Assembly (NCBI RefSeq): GCF_039523175.1
Contig: NZ_BAAAEU010000025.1
Span: forward strand, 1-64,000
Source of the DNA: Dokdonella_A soli
GTDB taxonomy: Bacteria; Pseudomonadota; Gammaproteobacteria; Xanthomonadales; Rhodanobacteraceae
Length of the DNA: 64,000 nucleotides
Direction of reading: 5' to 3'
Shown: piece by piece, positions 33,436-42,408 of the stretch
How positions within the stretch are numbered: the first letter of the stretch is position 1
Layout of the letters: the number at the start of each line of letters is the position of its first letter
Made by a program: the position numbers and the translations under genes
The notes under the pieces: generated by a model
Told to the model about the DNA's origin: nothing
The model's input: only the letters and a program-made list of their open reading frames with translations
Database searches by the model: none

Positions 33436-35835
33436 ATGAAGCGTATAGCCGCCCTGTTCCTGCTCGCCTTTTTCGCCGCGCGAGCCGCCTCCGCCTTCGA
33501 TGCCTTCACGATCTCCGATATCCGTATCGACGGGCTTTCGCGCATCGCGCCAGGCACGGTGTTCACCTACCTGCCGGTCGAGAAGGGCGACACCCTGACC
33601 GCCGATCGCGCCGACCAGGCGATCCGCGCGCTGTACAAGACCGGGTTCTTCAACGACGTGCAGCTCGGCCGCCAGGGCGACATCCTCGTCGTGACCGTCA
33701 GGGAGCGCCCGCAGATCACCAAGATCACGATCCGCGGCAACAAGGACCTGAGGGAAGAGGACCTGCGCAAGGGCCTCAAGGGCATCGGCCTGGCCGAGGG
33801 CGAGGCGTTCGACGACCTCAAGCTCAACGAGGTGCAGAGCGAGCTGATCCGCCAGTACTACAACCGCGGCAAGTACAACGTCTCGGTGAAGACCTCGAAG
33901 GTCAATCTCGACCGCAACCGCATCGAGGTCGCGATCAACATCGCCGAGGGCAAGGCCGCGAAGATCAAGCACCTGAACATCGTTGGCAACGCGACCTATC
34001 CGGACAAGCAGATCCGCGGCGACTTCGAGTCCGACACCTCGAACTGGACCTCGTGGTACTCGAAGGACGACCAGTACTCGCGCGAGAAGCTCTCCGGCGA
34101 CCTCGAGAAGCTGCAGTCGTTCTACATGGACCGCGGCTATGCCGACTTCAACGTCGACTCGACCCAGGTCAGCATCAGCCCCGACAAGCGCAAGATGTAC
34201 GTCACCGCCAACATCAAGGAAGGCGAGATCTACAAGGTCACCGACATCAAGCTGACCGGCGCCCTGGTCCTCAAGGAGGAGGATCTGCGCAGGCTGCTGC
34301 AGATCAAGGCCGGCGACGTGTTCTCGCGCAAGAAGATCGAGCAGTCGGTCGATGCGATCAGCGCCGCGCTCTCGAACATCGGCTACGCCTTCGCGAACGT
34401 CGAACCGATCCCGGCCATCGACAAGGACAAGCGCGAGGTCGGCCTGAATTTCTTCGTCAATCCCGGCAAGCGCGTCTACGTGCGCAAGGTCGTGTTCAAG
34501 GGCAACCAGCACACCGAGGACGAGGTGCTGCGCCGCGAGATGCGCCAGCTCGAGGGCGCCTGGTACTCGCAGGCCGCGATCGACCGCTCGAAGATCCGCC
34601 TGCAGCGCCTCGGCTTCTTCAGGACCGTCACGATCGACACACCGAAGGTTCCGGGCACCGACGACCAGGTCGACCTGAGCGTCGCCGTCGAGGAACAGAA
34701 TTCCGGCCAGTTCACGTTCGGCCTCGGCTATTCGCAGGTGCAGGGCATCATCGCCAGCATCGGCGTGACCCAGAACAACTTCTTCGGCACCGGCGACCGC
34801 ATCTCGGTCACCGCAACGAAGAGCTCCTTCCTGCAGCAGTACCAGCTGTCGTATTTCGAGCCATACCTGACCGACGACGGCGTCGGCATCGGCTACGACA
34901 TCAAGCACACCAAGCTCGATACCGGCCAGCAGAACCTGGCGAGCTACCTGAGCAGCACGGATGCGTTCGACATCTACCTCGGCCTCCCGATCACCGAATC
35001 GGACACGATCAACACCCAGATCGGTCTCAGCAAGACCGGCATCGTGACCCTTCCGGGCTCCACGCCGCAGAGCGTGATCGACTACATCGACAACCTCGGC
35101 CACCACACGTTCCACACCTGGAACGTGCAGCTCTCGTGGGCGCACGACACGCGCAACCGCTTCTGGAACCCGACCCGCGGCTCGCTGCAGCAGCTGTCAC
35201 TGGAGACCACGCTGCCCGGCTCGACCGTCGAGTACTACAAGGTCAACTACCGGTTCGGGCAGTATCTGCACATGACCGACAGCCTGACGTTCTACGGTCA
35301 CTTCAACGTCGGCTACGGCAACACCTACAACAGCCCGACCAGCGTGCTGCCTACGAACCACCCGCGCTACATGGGGAATCTCTCGGGCCTGCCGTTCTTC
35401 GAGAATTTCTATGCCGGCGGCGTGGCGGACGTGCGCGGTTTCCGCGACAACACGCTCGGCCCGTACGACGTGTTCACCCCGCTGACCTGCCCGACGACGG
35501 ACAAGAACTGCCGCCTGCCGCTCGGTGGCGCATTGAAGACCGTGGCTTCGGCCGAGGTCATCTTCCCGACACCGTTCGTCAAGGAAAACAACGACAGCAC
35601 GCGCCTTTCGGCGTTCTTCGACGTCGGCAACGTGTTCAAGAACAAGCTCTGCGTTCTTCCGGAATGCAAGGCGTACAACAGCTGGAGCGCCAGCCAGCTG
35701 CGTGCGTCGGTCGGCCTGTCGCTGGTGTGGCGCGCGCCGGTGGGACCGATCGTGATCAATCTCGCCAGGCCCATCAAGAAGCAGAACGGCGACGACACCG
35801 AAGTGATCCAGTTCACCTTCGGCAACACGTTCTGA
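33436..35835 (+). CDS. bamA: Outer-membrane protein assembly factor BamA
   Basis: This 799-residue Omp85 protein folds and inserts beta-barrels. It has a signal peptide (about 1-22), five POTRA domains (about 23-425) and a C-terminal 16-strand barrel. The lid-loop motif V-R-G-F is seen in A-D-V-R-G-F-R-D-N, and the last strand ends F-T-F-G-N-T-F with the terminal Phe of the beta-signal. I chose ATG 33436 over the GTG 6 bp upstream because GGAAG sits correctly before it. It lies between rseP and skp. Confidence 0.97.
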   Translation: MKRIAALFLLAFFAARAASAFDAFTISDIRIDGLSRIAPGTVFTYLPVEKGDTLTADRADQAIRALYKTGFFNDVQLGRQGDILVVTVRERPQITKITIRGNKDLREEDLRKGLKGIGLAEGEAFDDLKLNEVQSELIRQYYNRGKYNVSVKTSKVNLDRNRIEVAINIAEGKAAKIKHLNIVGNATYPDKQIRGDFESDTSNWTSWYSKDDQYSREKLSGDLEKLQSFYMDRGYADFNVDSTQVSISPDKRKMYVTANIKEGEIYKVTDIKLTGALVLKEEDLRRLLQIKAGDVFSRKKIEQSVDAISAALSNIGYAFANVEPIPAIDKDKREVGLNFFVNPGKRVYVRKVVFKGNQHTEDEVLRREMRQLEGAWYSQAAIDRSKIRLQRLGFFRTVTIDTPKVPGTDDQVDLSVAVEEQNSGQFTFGLGYSQVQGIIASIGVTQNNFFGTGDRISVTATKSSFLQQYQLSYFEPYLTDDGVGIGYDIKHTKLDTGQQNLASYLSSTDAFDIYLGLPITESDTINTQIGLSKTGIVTLPGSTPQSVIDYIDNLGHHTFHTWNVQLSWAHDTRNRFWNPTRGSLQQLSLETTLPGSTVEYYKVNYRFGQYLHMTDSLTFYGHFNVGYGNTYNSPTSVLPTNHPRYMGNLSGLPFFENFYAGGVADVRGFRDNTLGPYDVFTPLTCPTTDKNCRLPLGGALKTVASAEVIFPTPFVKENNDSTRLSAFFDVGNVFKNKLCVLPECKAYNSWSASQLRASVGLSLVWRAPVGPIVINLARPIKKQNGDDTEVIQFTFGNTF

Positions 35836-35887
35836 AGTCCGCGCGCGGAGGCCGCGAGCAGCGTCGAGGGTAGCGAGGAGATGCCAG

Positions 35888-36439
35888 GTGACGCACCACG
35901 TACAACCGCGAAACCTGATCCGTGCCCTGCTGCTCCTGTGGGCGATCGCGTTGGCCGGCGTGGCCGGCGCGCAATCGCCCCCGCCCACCCGCATCGGCTA
36001 CGTGGACATGAAGCGACTGCTCGACAACGCGCCGCAGGTGGTCGCCGGACGCCAGAAGCTCGAACGCGAATTCGCCGCGCGCGACACCACGCTCAAGGCG
36101 GATGAGAAGCGCGCCGGCGAGCTGCGTGCACGCCAGACCCGCGAAGCGGCATCGCTGTCCAGGGCGGACGCGGATTCGCTGCAGCGCGAGATCGACGCGC
36201 TCGATCGCTCGATCAAGCGCAGCCGTGACGGCCTGCGCGCGGACCTGAAGACGCGCAGCGACCAGGAGCTCGACCGCAGCTGGCGCGAGATCAATGACGC
36301 GGTGGTCGAATTCGCGCGCGAGCAGAGCTACGACCTGATCGTGCCCAGTCCGGTCGTCTACGCAAGCCCCAAGGTCGACGTCACCGAGCAGATCCTCGAA
36401 CGCCTGCGCCGCCAGGCCGCGAAAGGCGCTGCGAAATGA
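35888..36439 (+). CDS. skp: Periplasmic chaperone Skp (OmpH)
   Basis: This 183-residue periplasmic chaperone holds unfolded outer-membrane proteins for BamA. It has a signal peptide ending A-G-A-Q (about residue 29), then R-I-G-Y-V-D-M-K-R-L at the start of the mature protein, a long coiled-coil arm (about 50-125), and a closing beta-strand Y-D-L-I-V-P-S-P-V-V-Y-A. The start is GTG 35888 behind GAGGAG. It overlaps lpxD by 4 bp. Confidence 0.93.
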   Translation: MTHHVQPRNLIRALLLLWAIALAGVAGAQSPPPTRIGYVDMKRLLDNAPQVVAGRQKLEREFAARDTTLKADEKRAGELRARQTREAASLSRADADSLQREIDALDRSIKRSRDGLRADLKTRSDQELDRSWREINDAVVEFAREQSYDLIVPSPVVYASPKVDVTEQILERLRRQAAKGAAK

Positions 36440-37476
36440 GTACCGTCCCCCGCACGCTCGGCGAGCTCGCGACACGTTTCGGGCTCGAACTGCGCGGTGA
36501 TCCGGGCCGGGCGATCCGCGGCGTGGCCACACTCATCGACGCCGACGCGGATCAGCTCGGTTTCCTGGCCAACCCGCGCTACCGCTTGCAGCTGGCCGAC
36601 ACGCGTGCCGGCGCGATTGTCCTGCGCCGCGCCGATGCGGACGCCTGGAGTGGCGCGTGCCTGATCGCGGACGATCCCTATGTTGCGTTCGCACGCATTG
36701 CCGCGCTGTTCGAGCATCAGCCCGCCGCGACGCCGGGCATCCATCCGAGTGCAGTCGTCGCGCAAGGCGCCACGATCGCCGCTGGCGCATGCATCGGCCC
36801 GCTCTGCGTGGTCGAGGACGGCGCCGTCGTCGATGAAGGCGTGATACTCGGTCCGCATTGCGTGATCGGGCGCGGCTGCACGATCGGCGCGCAGTCGCGC
36901 CTGGTCGCGCGCGTGACCCTCGTGCAGGACGTGACCCTCGGCAAGCGCGTGCTGATTCACCCCGGCGCGGTGCTCGGCGCCGACGGTTTCGGCCTCGCGT
37001 TCGAGCGCAGCGCTTCCGATCACGGGCACTGGATCAAGGTGCCGCAACTGGGTGGCGTGCGCATCGGCGACGACTGCGAGATCGGCGCGAACACGACGAT
37101 CGATCGCGGCGCGCTCGGCGATACCGTGCTCGAGGAGGACGTACGCCTCGACAACCAGATCCAGATCGCGCACAACGTGAGGATCGGCGCGCACAGCGCA
37201 TTGGCCGGCTGCGCCGCGGTCGCCGGCAGCGCGACGATCGGGCGCTACTGCCTGATCGGCGGCGGCGCTGGCATACTCGGTCATTTGAGCCTCGCCGACC
37301 GTGTCACCGTGACCGCGATGAGCCTGGTCACCCATTCGATCCGCGAGGCCGGGGACTACTCCTCCGGCACACCGATCCAGCCGAATCGCCAATGGCGACG
37401 CAACGCGGCGCGCTTCAAGCACCTGGACGAGATTGCCAGGCGCATCGACGCTTTTGAAAAGGAAACGAAGTCATGA
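36436..37476 (+). CDS. lpxD: UDP-3-O-(3-hydroxyacyl)glucosamine N-acyltransferase
   Basis: This 346-residue enzyme adds the second hydroxyacyl chain in lipid A synthesis. It has an N-terminal uridine-binding domain (about 1-100) with I-R-G-V-A-T-L and a left-handed beta-helix of hexapeptide repeats. The H-G-H-W-I-K-V-P-Q-L-G-G-V-R-I segment contains the catalytic His region, and N-T-T-I-D-R-G-A-L follows. Coupled by 4-bp overlaps to skp and fabZ. Confidence 0.97.
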   Translation: MSTVPRTLGELATRFGLELRGDPGRAIRGVATLIDADADQLGFLANPRYRLQLADTRAGAIVLRRADADAWSGACLIADDPYVAFARIAALFEHQPAATPGIHPSAVVAQGATIAAGACIGPLCVVEDGAVVDEGVILGPHCVIGRGCTIGAQSRLVARVTLVQDVTLGKRVLIHPGAVLGADGFGLAFERSASDHGHWIKVPQLGGVRIGDDCEIGANTTIDRGALGDTVLEEDVRLDNQIQIAHNVRIGAHSALAGCAAVAGSATIGRYCLIGGGAGILGHLSLADRVTVTAMSLVTHSIREAGDYSSGTPIQPNRQWRRNAARFKHLDEIARRIDAFEKETKS

Positions 37477-37940
37477 CCGAACAACCCGCGTCCGTCGAAC
37501 TGCCGATCGGCGTCGAACAGATTGCGGCGATGCTGCCGCACCGCTATCCGTTCCTGCTGCTCGACCGCGTCGTCGCATTCGAGCATGGCAAGCGCGTGAC
37601 CGCGATCAAGAACGTGACGATCAACGAGCCGTTCTTCCAGGGCCATTTCCCCGGCCACCCGGTCATGCCCGGTGTGCTGATCATCGAGGCGATGGCGCAG
37701 GCTGCCGGTGTGCTGATCAAGCTGTCCCGCTCCACCGTCGCCGCGCAAGCGACCGTGTTCTATCTGGTCAAGGTCGATGAGGCGCGCTTCAACCGCATCG
37801 TCGTGCCAGGCGACCAGCTGCGGCTTGAGATCGAGCACAAGCGCTCGATGCGCAACATGAGCCAGTTCCAGGGTCACGCATTCGTCGGCGACCAGATCGC
37901 CGCCGAGGCCGAGATACTGTGCGCTGGGGTCGCCAACTGA
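37473..37940 (+). CDS. fabZ: 3-hydroxyacyl-[acyl-carrier-protein] dehydratase FabZ
   Basis: This 155-residue hotdog dehydratase of fatty acid elongation has L-P-H-R-Y-P-F-L-L-L-D-R near the N-terminus. The catalytic pair is His58 in F-Q-G-H-F-P-G-H-P and Glu72 in I-I-E-A-M-A-Q. Length is normal. Its TGA overlaps the ATG of lpxA (TGATG). The position between lpxD and lpxA is universal in proteobacteria and balances hydroxyacyl-ACP use between lipid A and phospholipids. Confidence 0.97.
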   Translation: MTEQPASVELPIGVEQIAAMLPHRYPFLLLDRVVAFEHGKRVTAIKNVTINEPFFQGHFPGHPVMPGVLIIEAMAQAAGVLIKLSRSTVAAQATVFYLVKVDEARFNRIVVPGDQLRLEIEHKRSMRNMSQFQGHAFVGDQIAAEAEILCAGVAN

Positions 37941-38710
37941 TGATCCACGCGACCGCGCTCGTCGACCCGGCCGCGAAGATCGGCGCCGATGTCAGCATCG
38001 GCGCCTACAGCGTCATCGGGCCGGACGTCGAGATCGGCGACCGCACCACGATCGGTCCGCATGTCGTGATCGAGGGCGCGACACGGATCGGCCGCGACAA
38101 CCGCATCTTCCAGTTCGCCTCGCTCGGCGCGGAGCCGCAGGACAAGAAATTCCACGGCGAGCACAGCGAACTGGTGATCGGCGACCGCAACGTGATCCGC
38201 GAATTCGTCACCTTCAATCGCGGCACCGCCGAGGGCGGCGGCGCGACGCGCATCGGCGACGACAACTGGATCATGGCCTATGTGCATATCGCGCACGATT
38301 GCCACGTCGGCAACCACGTGGTGTTCGCGAACAACGCGACGCTCGCAGGTCATGTCGAGGTCGGTGATTACGCGATCCTCGGCGGTTTCACCGGCATCCA
38401 CCAGTTCTGCAAGATCGGTGCGCACGCGTTCACCGGCATGGGCAGCCTGATCAACGCCGATGTGCCGCCGTTCGTGATCGTCGCCGGCCCGTACGCGAAA
38501 CCGCGCGGCATCAACAGCGAAGGCCTGAAGCGGCGCGGATTCGATGCGGCGCGCATCGCCGCAATCAAGCGCGCCTATCGCACCGTGTACGTCGCAGGCA
38601 CACCGCTCGCGCAGGCACGCGAAAAGCTCGCCGAGCAGGCCAGGGACAGCGCCGACGTCGCGGACCTGCTCGACTTCATCGAGCGCAGCGAGCGCTCGCT
38701 GGCGCGGTGA
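37940..38710 (+). CDS. lpxA: UDP-N-acetylglucosamine O-acyltransferase
   Basis: This 256-residue enzyme is the first of the lipid A pathway. It has a left-handed beta-helix with hexapeptide repeats from residue 1, the active-site histidine region A-H-D-C-H-V-G-N, and V-H-I-A, I-H-Q-F-C-K-I-G and L-K-R-R-G-F family elements. The start is ATG 37940, which overlaps the fabZ stop. Its end overlaps lpxB by 4 bp (GTGA). Confidence 0.97.
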   Translation: MIHATALVDPAAKIGADVSIGAYSVIGPDVEIGDRTTIGPHVVIEGATRIGRDNRIFQFASLGAEPQDKKFHGEHSELVIGDRNVIREFVTFNRGTAEGGGATRIGDDNWIMAYVHIAHDCHVGNHVVFANNATLAGHVEVGDYAILGGFTGIHQFCKIGAHAFTGMGSLINADVPPFVIVAGPYAKPRGINSEGLKRRGFDAARIAAIKRAYRTVYVAGTPLAQAREKLAEQARDSADVADLLDFIERSERSLAR

Positions 38711-39933
38711 GCGCGACGCCGAAGCGCTTCACGCTGGTTGCCGGCGAGGCGTCCGGCGACCTGCTCGGTGCCGGTCTGATCGACGCGCTGCGTGAGCGCT
38801 TCCCGGGTGCGCAATTCGCCGGCATAGGCGGCCCGCGCATGGTCGCGGCCGGTCTCGATGCGTGGTATCCGGCCGACAAGCTCTCGGTGATGGGCCTGGT
38901 CGAGGTGCTGCGCCACCTGCCGGAACTGCTGGCGATCCGCCGCAGCGTCGCCCGGCGCACCATCGCGTACCACCCCGATGCGTTCATCGGCATCGACGCA
39001 CCGGACTTCAATCTCGGTCTCGAGCGCAGGTTGAAGCGAGCCGGTATTCGCACCGTGCATTACGTCAGCCCGTCGGTTTGGGCCTGGCGCGAGAAGCGTG
39101 CCGCGAAGATCGGCCGCAGCGCCGATCGCGTGCTCTGCCTGTTCCCGATGGAGCCGCCGATCTATGCGCGCCACGGTGTCGACGCCCGCTTCGTCGGCCA
39201 TCCGCTCGCCGACACCTTCGCGCTCGACCCGGACCACGCAGCCGCGCGCAGCGCGCTCGGATTGCCGGCGGACGTGCCGGTGCTGGCGATCCTGCCGGGC
39301 AGTCGGCTCGGCGAGATCGCGCGGCTTGGCGCCGACTTCCTCGGGGCCGCGCGCCTGCTCGCACGCGAGGTCCCGCACTTGCACGTGGTCGCGCCGATGG
39401 CGAATGCGGCCTGTCGTTCGGCGTTCGAGGCGCTGCTGCATGCGGAAACTCCCGATCCGCAATCGCCGATCCCCTGTTTCCGCGTGCTCGATGGCCGCGC
39501 ACACGAGGCGACGCTCGCGGCCGACGCGGTACTGCTGGCGTCCGGCACCGCGGCGCTGGAAGCGATGCTGGCGAAGCGGCCGATGGTGGTCGCCTACCGC
39601 ATCGCCCCGATGACCTACCGCATCGTCAAGGGTCTCGGCCTGCTCAAGGTCGAGCGCTACGCACTGCCGAACGTGCTGGCCGGTCGCGACCTCGTGCCGG
39701 AGCTCATGCAGGATGCCTGCACGCCGGCGGCGCTCGCCGAAGCGCTGCAGCCGAGCCTGCAGGCGCACAACATCGATCCTGCGTTGCTCGCGGAATACCG
39801 GCGCCTGCATCTGGAACTGCGTCGCGACGCCAGCCACAGCGCAGCCGCGGCCATCGCCGACCTCGTCGGCGGCGAACCGGCTGACGCTGCCTCGGGCGAA
39901 CCGCCGGCGCACGATCTTCCGGAGCGTGGTTGA
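38707..39933 (+). CDS. lpxB: Lipid-A-disaccharide synthase
   Basis: This 408-residue peripheral membrane glycosyltransferase (GT19) joins lipid X and UDP-diacylglucosamine. It shows V-A-G-E-A-S-G-D-L-L-G-A-G-L near the N-terminus, F-I-G-I-D-A-P-D-F-N, Y-V-S-P-S-V-W-A-W-R, L-P-G-S-R-x-x-E-I and L-A-S-G-T-A-A-L-E. The start is GTG 38707, coupled to lpxA. The normal next gene is rnhB; here a transferase gene lies in between. Confidence 0.97.
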   Translation: MSATPKRFTLVAGEASGDLLGAGLIDALRERFPGAQFAGIGGPRMVAAGLDAWYPADKLSVMGLVEVLRHLPELLAIRRSVARRTIAYHPDAFIGIDAPDFNLGLERRLKRAGIRTVHYVSPSVWAWREKRAAKIGRSADRVLCLFPMEPPIYARHGVDARFVGHPLADTFALDPDHAAARSALGLPADVPVLAILPGSRLGEIARLGADFLGAARLLAREVPHLHVVAPMANAACRSAFEALLHAETPDPQSPIPCFRVLDGRAHEATLAADAVLLASGTAALEAMLAKRPMVVAYRIAPMTYRIVKGLGLLKVERYALPNVLAGRDLVPELMQDACTPAALAEALQPSLQAHNIDPALLAEYRRLHLELRRDASHSAAAAIADLVGGEPADAASGEPPAHDLPERG

Positions 39934-40000
39934 TCACGCTGCATCGCGCATTGACGGCGTCCCCGCGCATCCGCAGGATGCGGCGCATGACGACCCCCGC

Positions 40001-41734
40001 GTGACAGCCCTGTCGACTTTCCACATCCATCGAACCCGCCTGCTGCGCGCCTTCGCGCTGCTGGCCTTCCTCGCACTGTTCGCGTTCGGTCCGATGACCG
40101 AGCACACAACGAACGAGAAGATCTTCGCGGCGACCCTGGCCCTGCTCTCGCTGCTGCTCGCTATGTTCGCGAGCGGCCGCCTCGCGTTCGCAATGCTGCT
40201 GATCGCGCTGGTGTTCGGCGCGATCGAGATCGCCGGCACACTCAAGTTCCTGTACCTGACCACGCCGCTGCTCGCGCCGGACCTCGAATACTTCGTGAAC
40301 AGCGGCACGATCGAGGTCATCACGCACTACCCGCTGCTGCTCGGCACCAGCCTAGCGGCGCTGATCCTGATCCCGCTGCTGCTCGTGCTCGCGTTCTCCG
40401 GCGAGCACGCGATGCTGTTCGCGCCATGGCCACGCGCACCGCGCATAGGCGCACGGCTGTTCGGCACGCTCGCCGCTGCCGGACTGCTGGTCGCGTGCCT
40501 GTCGCCCGAGGGCCCGTTCAACGCGGTGTTCAACAAGCCGATGTGGATCACGGTCAACGACAAGAGCTTCATCACGGACTTCTTCACCTCGTTCAACGAC
40601 ACGGTGATCAACCAGCCGACGATTCCGCCCGATGTCGACCGCAGCATCTCGTGGAAACTCGACCGGCCGCTGCAGTCGCCGCCGTCGCGGCCGGACGTGG
40701 TCACGATCCTCGAGGAAAGCACGTTCGATCCGCGCATCCTCAAGCTATGCACCTTGCCGATCTGCAAGCGGCGCATGTTCGAGGCCGACAAGTCGACGCG
40801 CGCACACGGCCCGATGAGCGTGCACACGTTCGGCGGCGGCACCTGGACCAGCGAGTTCTCGCTGTTGACCGGCCTCGCCCACACGCTGTTCGGCAACGCC
40901 GGCCTGTATGCGCCCTACAACCTCGCGCCGAGAGTCGCGTTCACGCTGCCCAAGGCGTTCAAGGGCGCGGGTTATCGCGCGATCGCGGTCTACCCGATGA
41001 GCGGCGATTTCCTCAATGCGCGCAACGCCTACGACTACTACGGCTTCGACGCGTTCTACGACGGCACCCAGTACGGCCTCGGCTGGGAGAGCCACGATGC
41101 CGATCTGCTCAGGGTGTTCGAGCGCATCTACGCCGACGAGAAGCGCGTGCATCCAGACCAGCCGCTGTTCGTGTTCATGCTGACCCTGCACCAGCACGGC
41201 CCGCACATGGTGCCGCTGGCCCAGCTGCCAGCGCCGTACAACCAGCCGCTGTTTCCTGGCAAGTTCAAGCCGAAGGCGCTCGACGACTGGCTGAACCTCA
41301 ACCTCGGCAACTATCTCGAGCGCCTGCAGCAGTCCGATGCGATGCTCGCGGACCTGGAGAAATTCCTGCTCGGTGGCGAGCATCCGGCCGTGCTGCTGCA
41401 TTTCGGCGACCACCAGCCCTCGTTCGATGGTGCGATCAACGAGATTCCGAAGGACGTGCCGAAGGAGGCGCGCCTGACCTCGAACTGGGTCACCTACTTC
41501 ATGCTGAAGTCGAATTTCCCGGTGCGCCAGAAATTCGACTACCCGGTGCTCGACATCGCGTTCCTCGGTTCACTCGCGCTCGATGTCGCCGGCGTGCCGA
41601 AGAACGACTTCTACCAGGCCAACACGCTGCTGCGCGAACGCTGCAAGGGCCGCTACCTCGATTGCAAGGACACGAAGATGGTCACGTCGTACCATGACTT
41701 CATCTTCACCAAGCTCGGCGACCTGCACGAATGA
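40001..41734 (+). CDS. LtaS/sulfatase-superfamily membrane transferase (copy 1)
   Basis: About 577 residues with five predicted TM helices in the first 180, then a periplasmic alkaline-phosphatase-superfamily domain. This layout is like LtaS, OpgB and EptA, which move phosphoglycerol or phosphoethanolamine onto envelope glycans or lipids. Likely catalytic elements are T-I-L-E-E-S-T-F-D (nucleophile Thr or Ser), G-G-T-W-T-S-E-F, H-Q-H-G-P-H and F-G-D-H-Q-P. The start is uncertain: GTG 40001 keeps TM1, GTG 39926 overlaps lpxB, and ATG 40095 would lose TM1. It overlaps rnhB by 4 bp. A clear paralogue is at 51355. Substrate unknown; lipid A-adjacent placement suggests envelope modification. Confidence 0.8.
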   Translation: MTALSTFHIHRTRLLRAFALLAFLALFAFGPMTEHTTNEKIFAATLALLSLLLAMFASGRLAFAMLLIALVFGAIEIAGTLKFLYLTTPLLAPDLEYFVNSGTIEVITHYPLLLGTSLAALILIPLLLVLAFSGEHAMLFAPWPRAPRIGARLFGTLAAAGLLVACLSPEGPFNAVFNKPMWITVNDKSFITDFFTSFNDTVINQPTIPPDVDRSISWKLDRPLQSPPSRPDVVTILEESTFDPRILKLCTLPICKRRMFEADKSTRAHGPMSVHTFGGGTWTSEFSLLTGLAHTLFGNAGLYAPYNLAPRVAFTLPKAFKGAGYRAIAVYPMSGDFLNARNAYDYYGFDAFYDGTQYGLGWESHDADLLRVFERIYADEKRVHPDQPLFVFMLTLHQHGPHMVPLAQLPAPYNQPLFPGKFKPKALDDWLNLNLGNYLERLQQSDAMLADLEKFLLGGEHPAVLLHFGDHQPSFDGAINEIPKDVPKEARLTSNWVTYFMLKSNFPVRQKFDYPVLDIAFLGSLALDVAGVPKNDFYQANTLLRERCKGRYLDCKDTKMVTSYHDFIFTKLGDLHE

Positions 41735-42336
41735 AGGCCAGTCCCCGCTCCAGCACTCCAGGACTCGTCGCCGGCGTCGATGAAGCCGGCCGTGGCCCAC
41801 TGGCCGGACCGGTCGTGGTGGCGGCGGTGATCCTCGACGCACGGCGGCCGCTCGAAGGCCTCGCGGATTCGAAAGCGCTCAGCGAAGCGCAGCGCGAAAG
41901 CCTGGCGCCACAGATTCGCGCATGCGCGCTCGCATGGTCGGTCATCGCCGTCGATGTCGACGAGATCGAGCGGCTGAACATCCTCGGCGCCACGATGGCG
42001 GGCATGACCCGCGCGCTGGAGATGCTGTCGGTCGCGCCCGACCTGGCGCTGATCGACGGCAACCGCCTGCCGAAGACCTTGCCCTGCGCGGCACGCGCGA
42101 TCATCGGCGGTGACGCTTCGGAGCCTGCGATCAGCGCCGCTTCGATCCTCGCCAAGACCGAGCGCGACCGCATCATGCGCGAACTCGATCCGATCCATCC
42201 CGGATACGGCTTCGTGCGCCACAAAGGCTATTCGACGCCGGAGCATCTCGCAGCTCTCGAACGCCTCGGCCCGTGCCGCGCGCATCGCGCCGGGTTCGCC
42301 CCGGTTCGGCGGCTGCTCGCACCCGAACTGTTCTGA
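41731..42336 (+). CDS. rnhB: Ribonuclease HII
   Basis: This 201-residue RNase H fold enzyme removes ribonucleotides from DNA. Catalytic acids are Asp17 and Glu18 in A-G-V-D-E-A-G-R-G-P-L-A-G, the Asp in L-A-L-I-D-G-N, and a later Asp. S-I-L-A-K-T-E-R-D-R and H-P-G-Y-G-F-V-R-H-K-G-Y are also family motifs. Length is normal (E. coli 198). Convergent with the beta-helix gene, 72 bp apart. Confidence 0.97.
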   Translation: MKASPRSSTPGLVAGVDEAGRGPLAGPVVVAAVILDARRPLEGLADSKALSEAQRESLAPQIRACALAWSVIAVDVDEIERLNILGATMAGMTRALEMLSVAPDLALIDGNRLPKTLPCAARAIIGGDASEPAISAASILAKTERDRIMRELDPIHPGYGFVRHKGYSTPEHLAALERLGPCRAHRAGFAPVRRLLAPELF

Positions 42337-42408
42337 ATTGCGCGGCGCTGCCCGGCCATAGGGCGTGCACGCATCGCCGCGCTACTCGACCTCAACCGCC
42401 AGGCAGCG

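Noticed and set aside
33301..35145. Long open frame antisense to bamA
   Set aside because: Shadow of a strongly conserved gene; codon pattern is the complement of bamA codons and no motif is seen.
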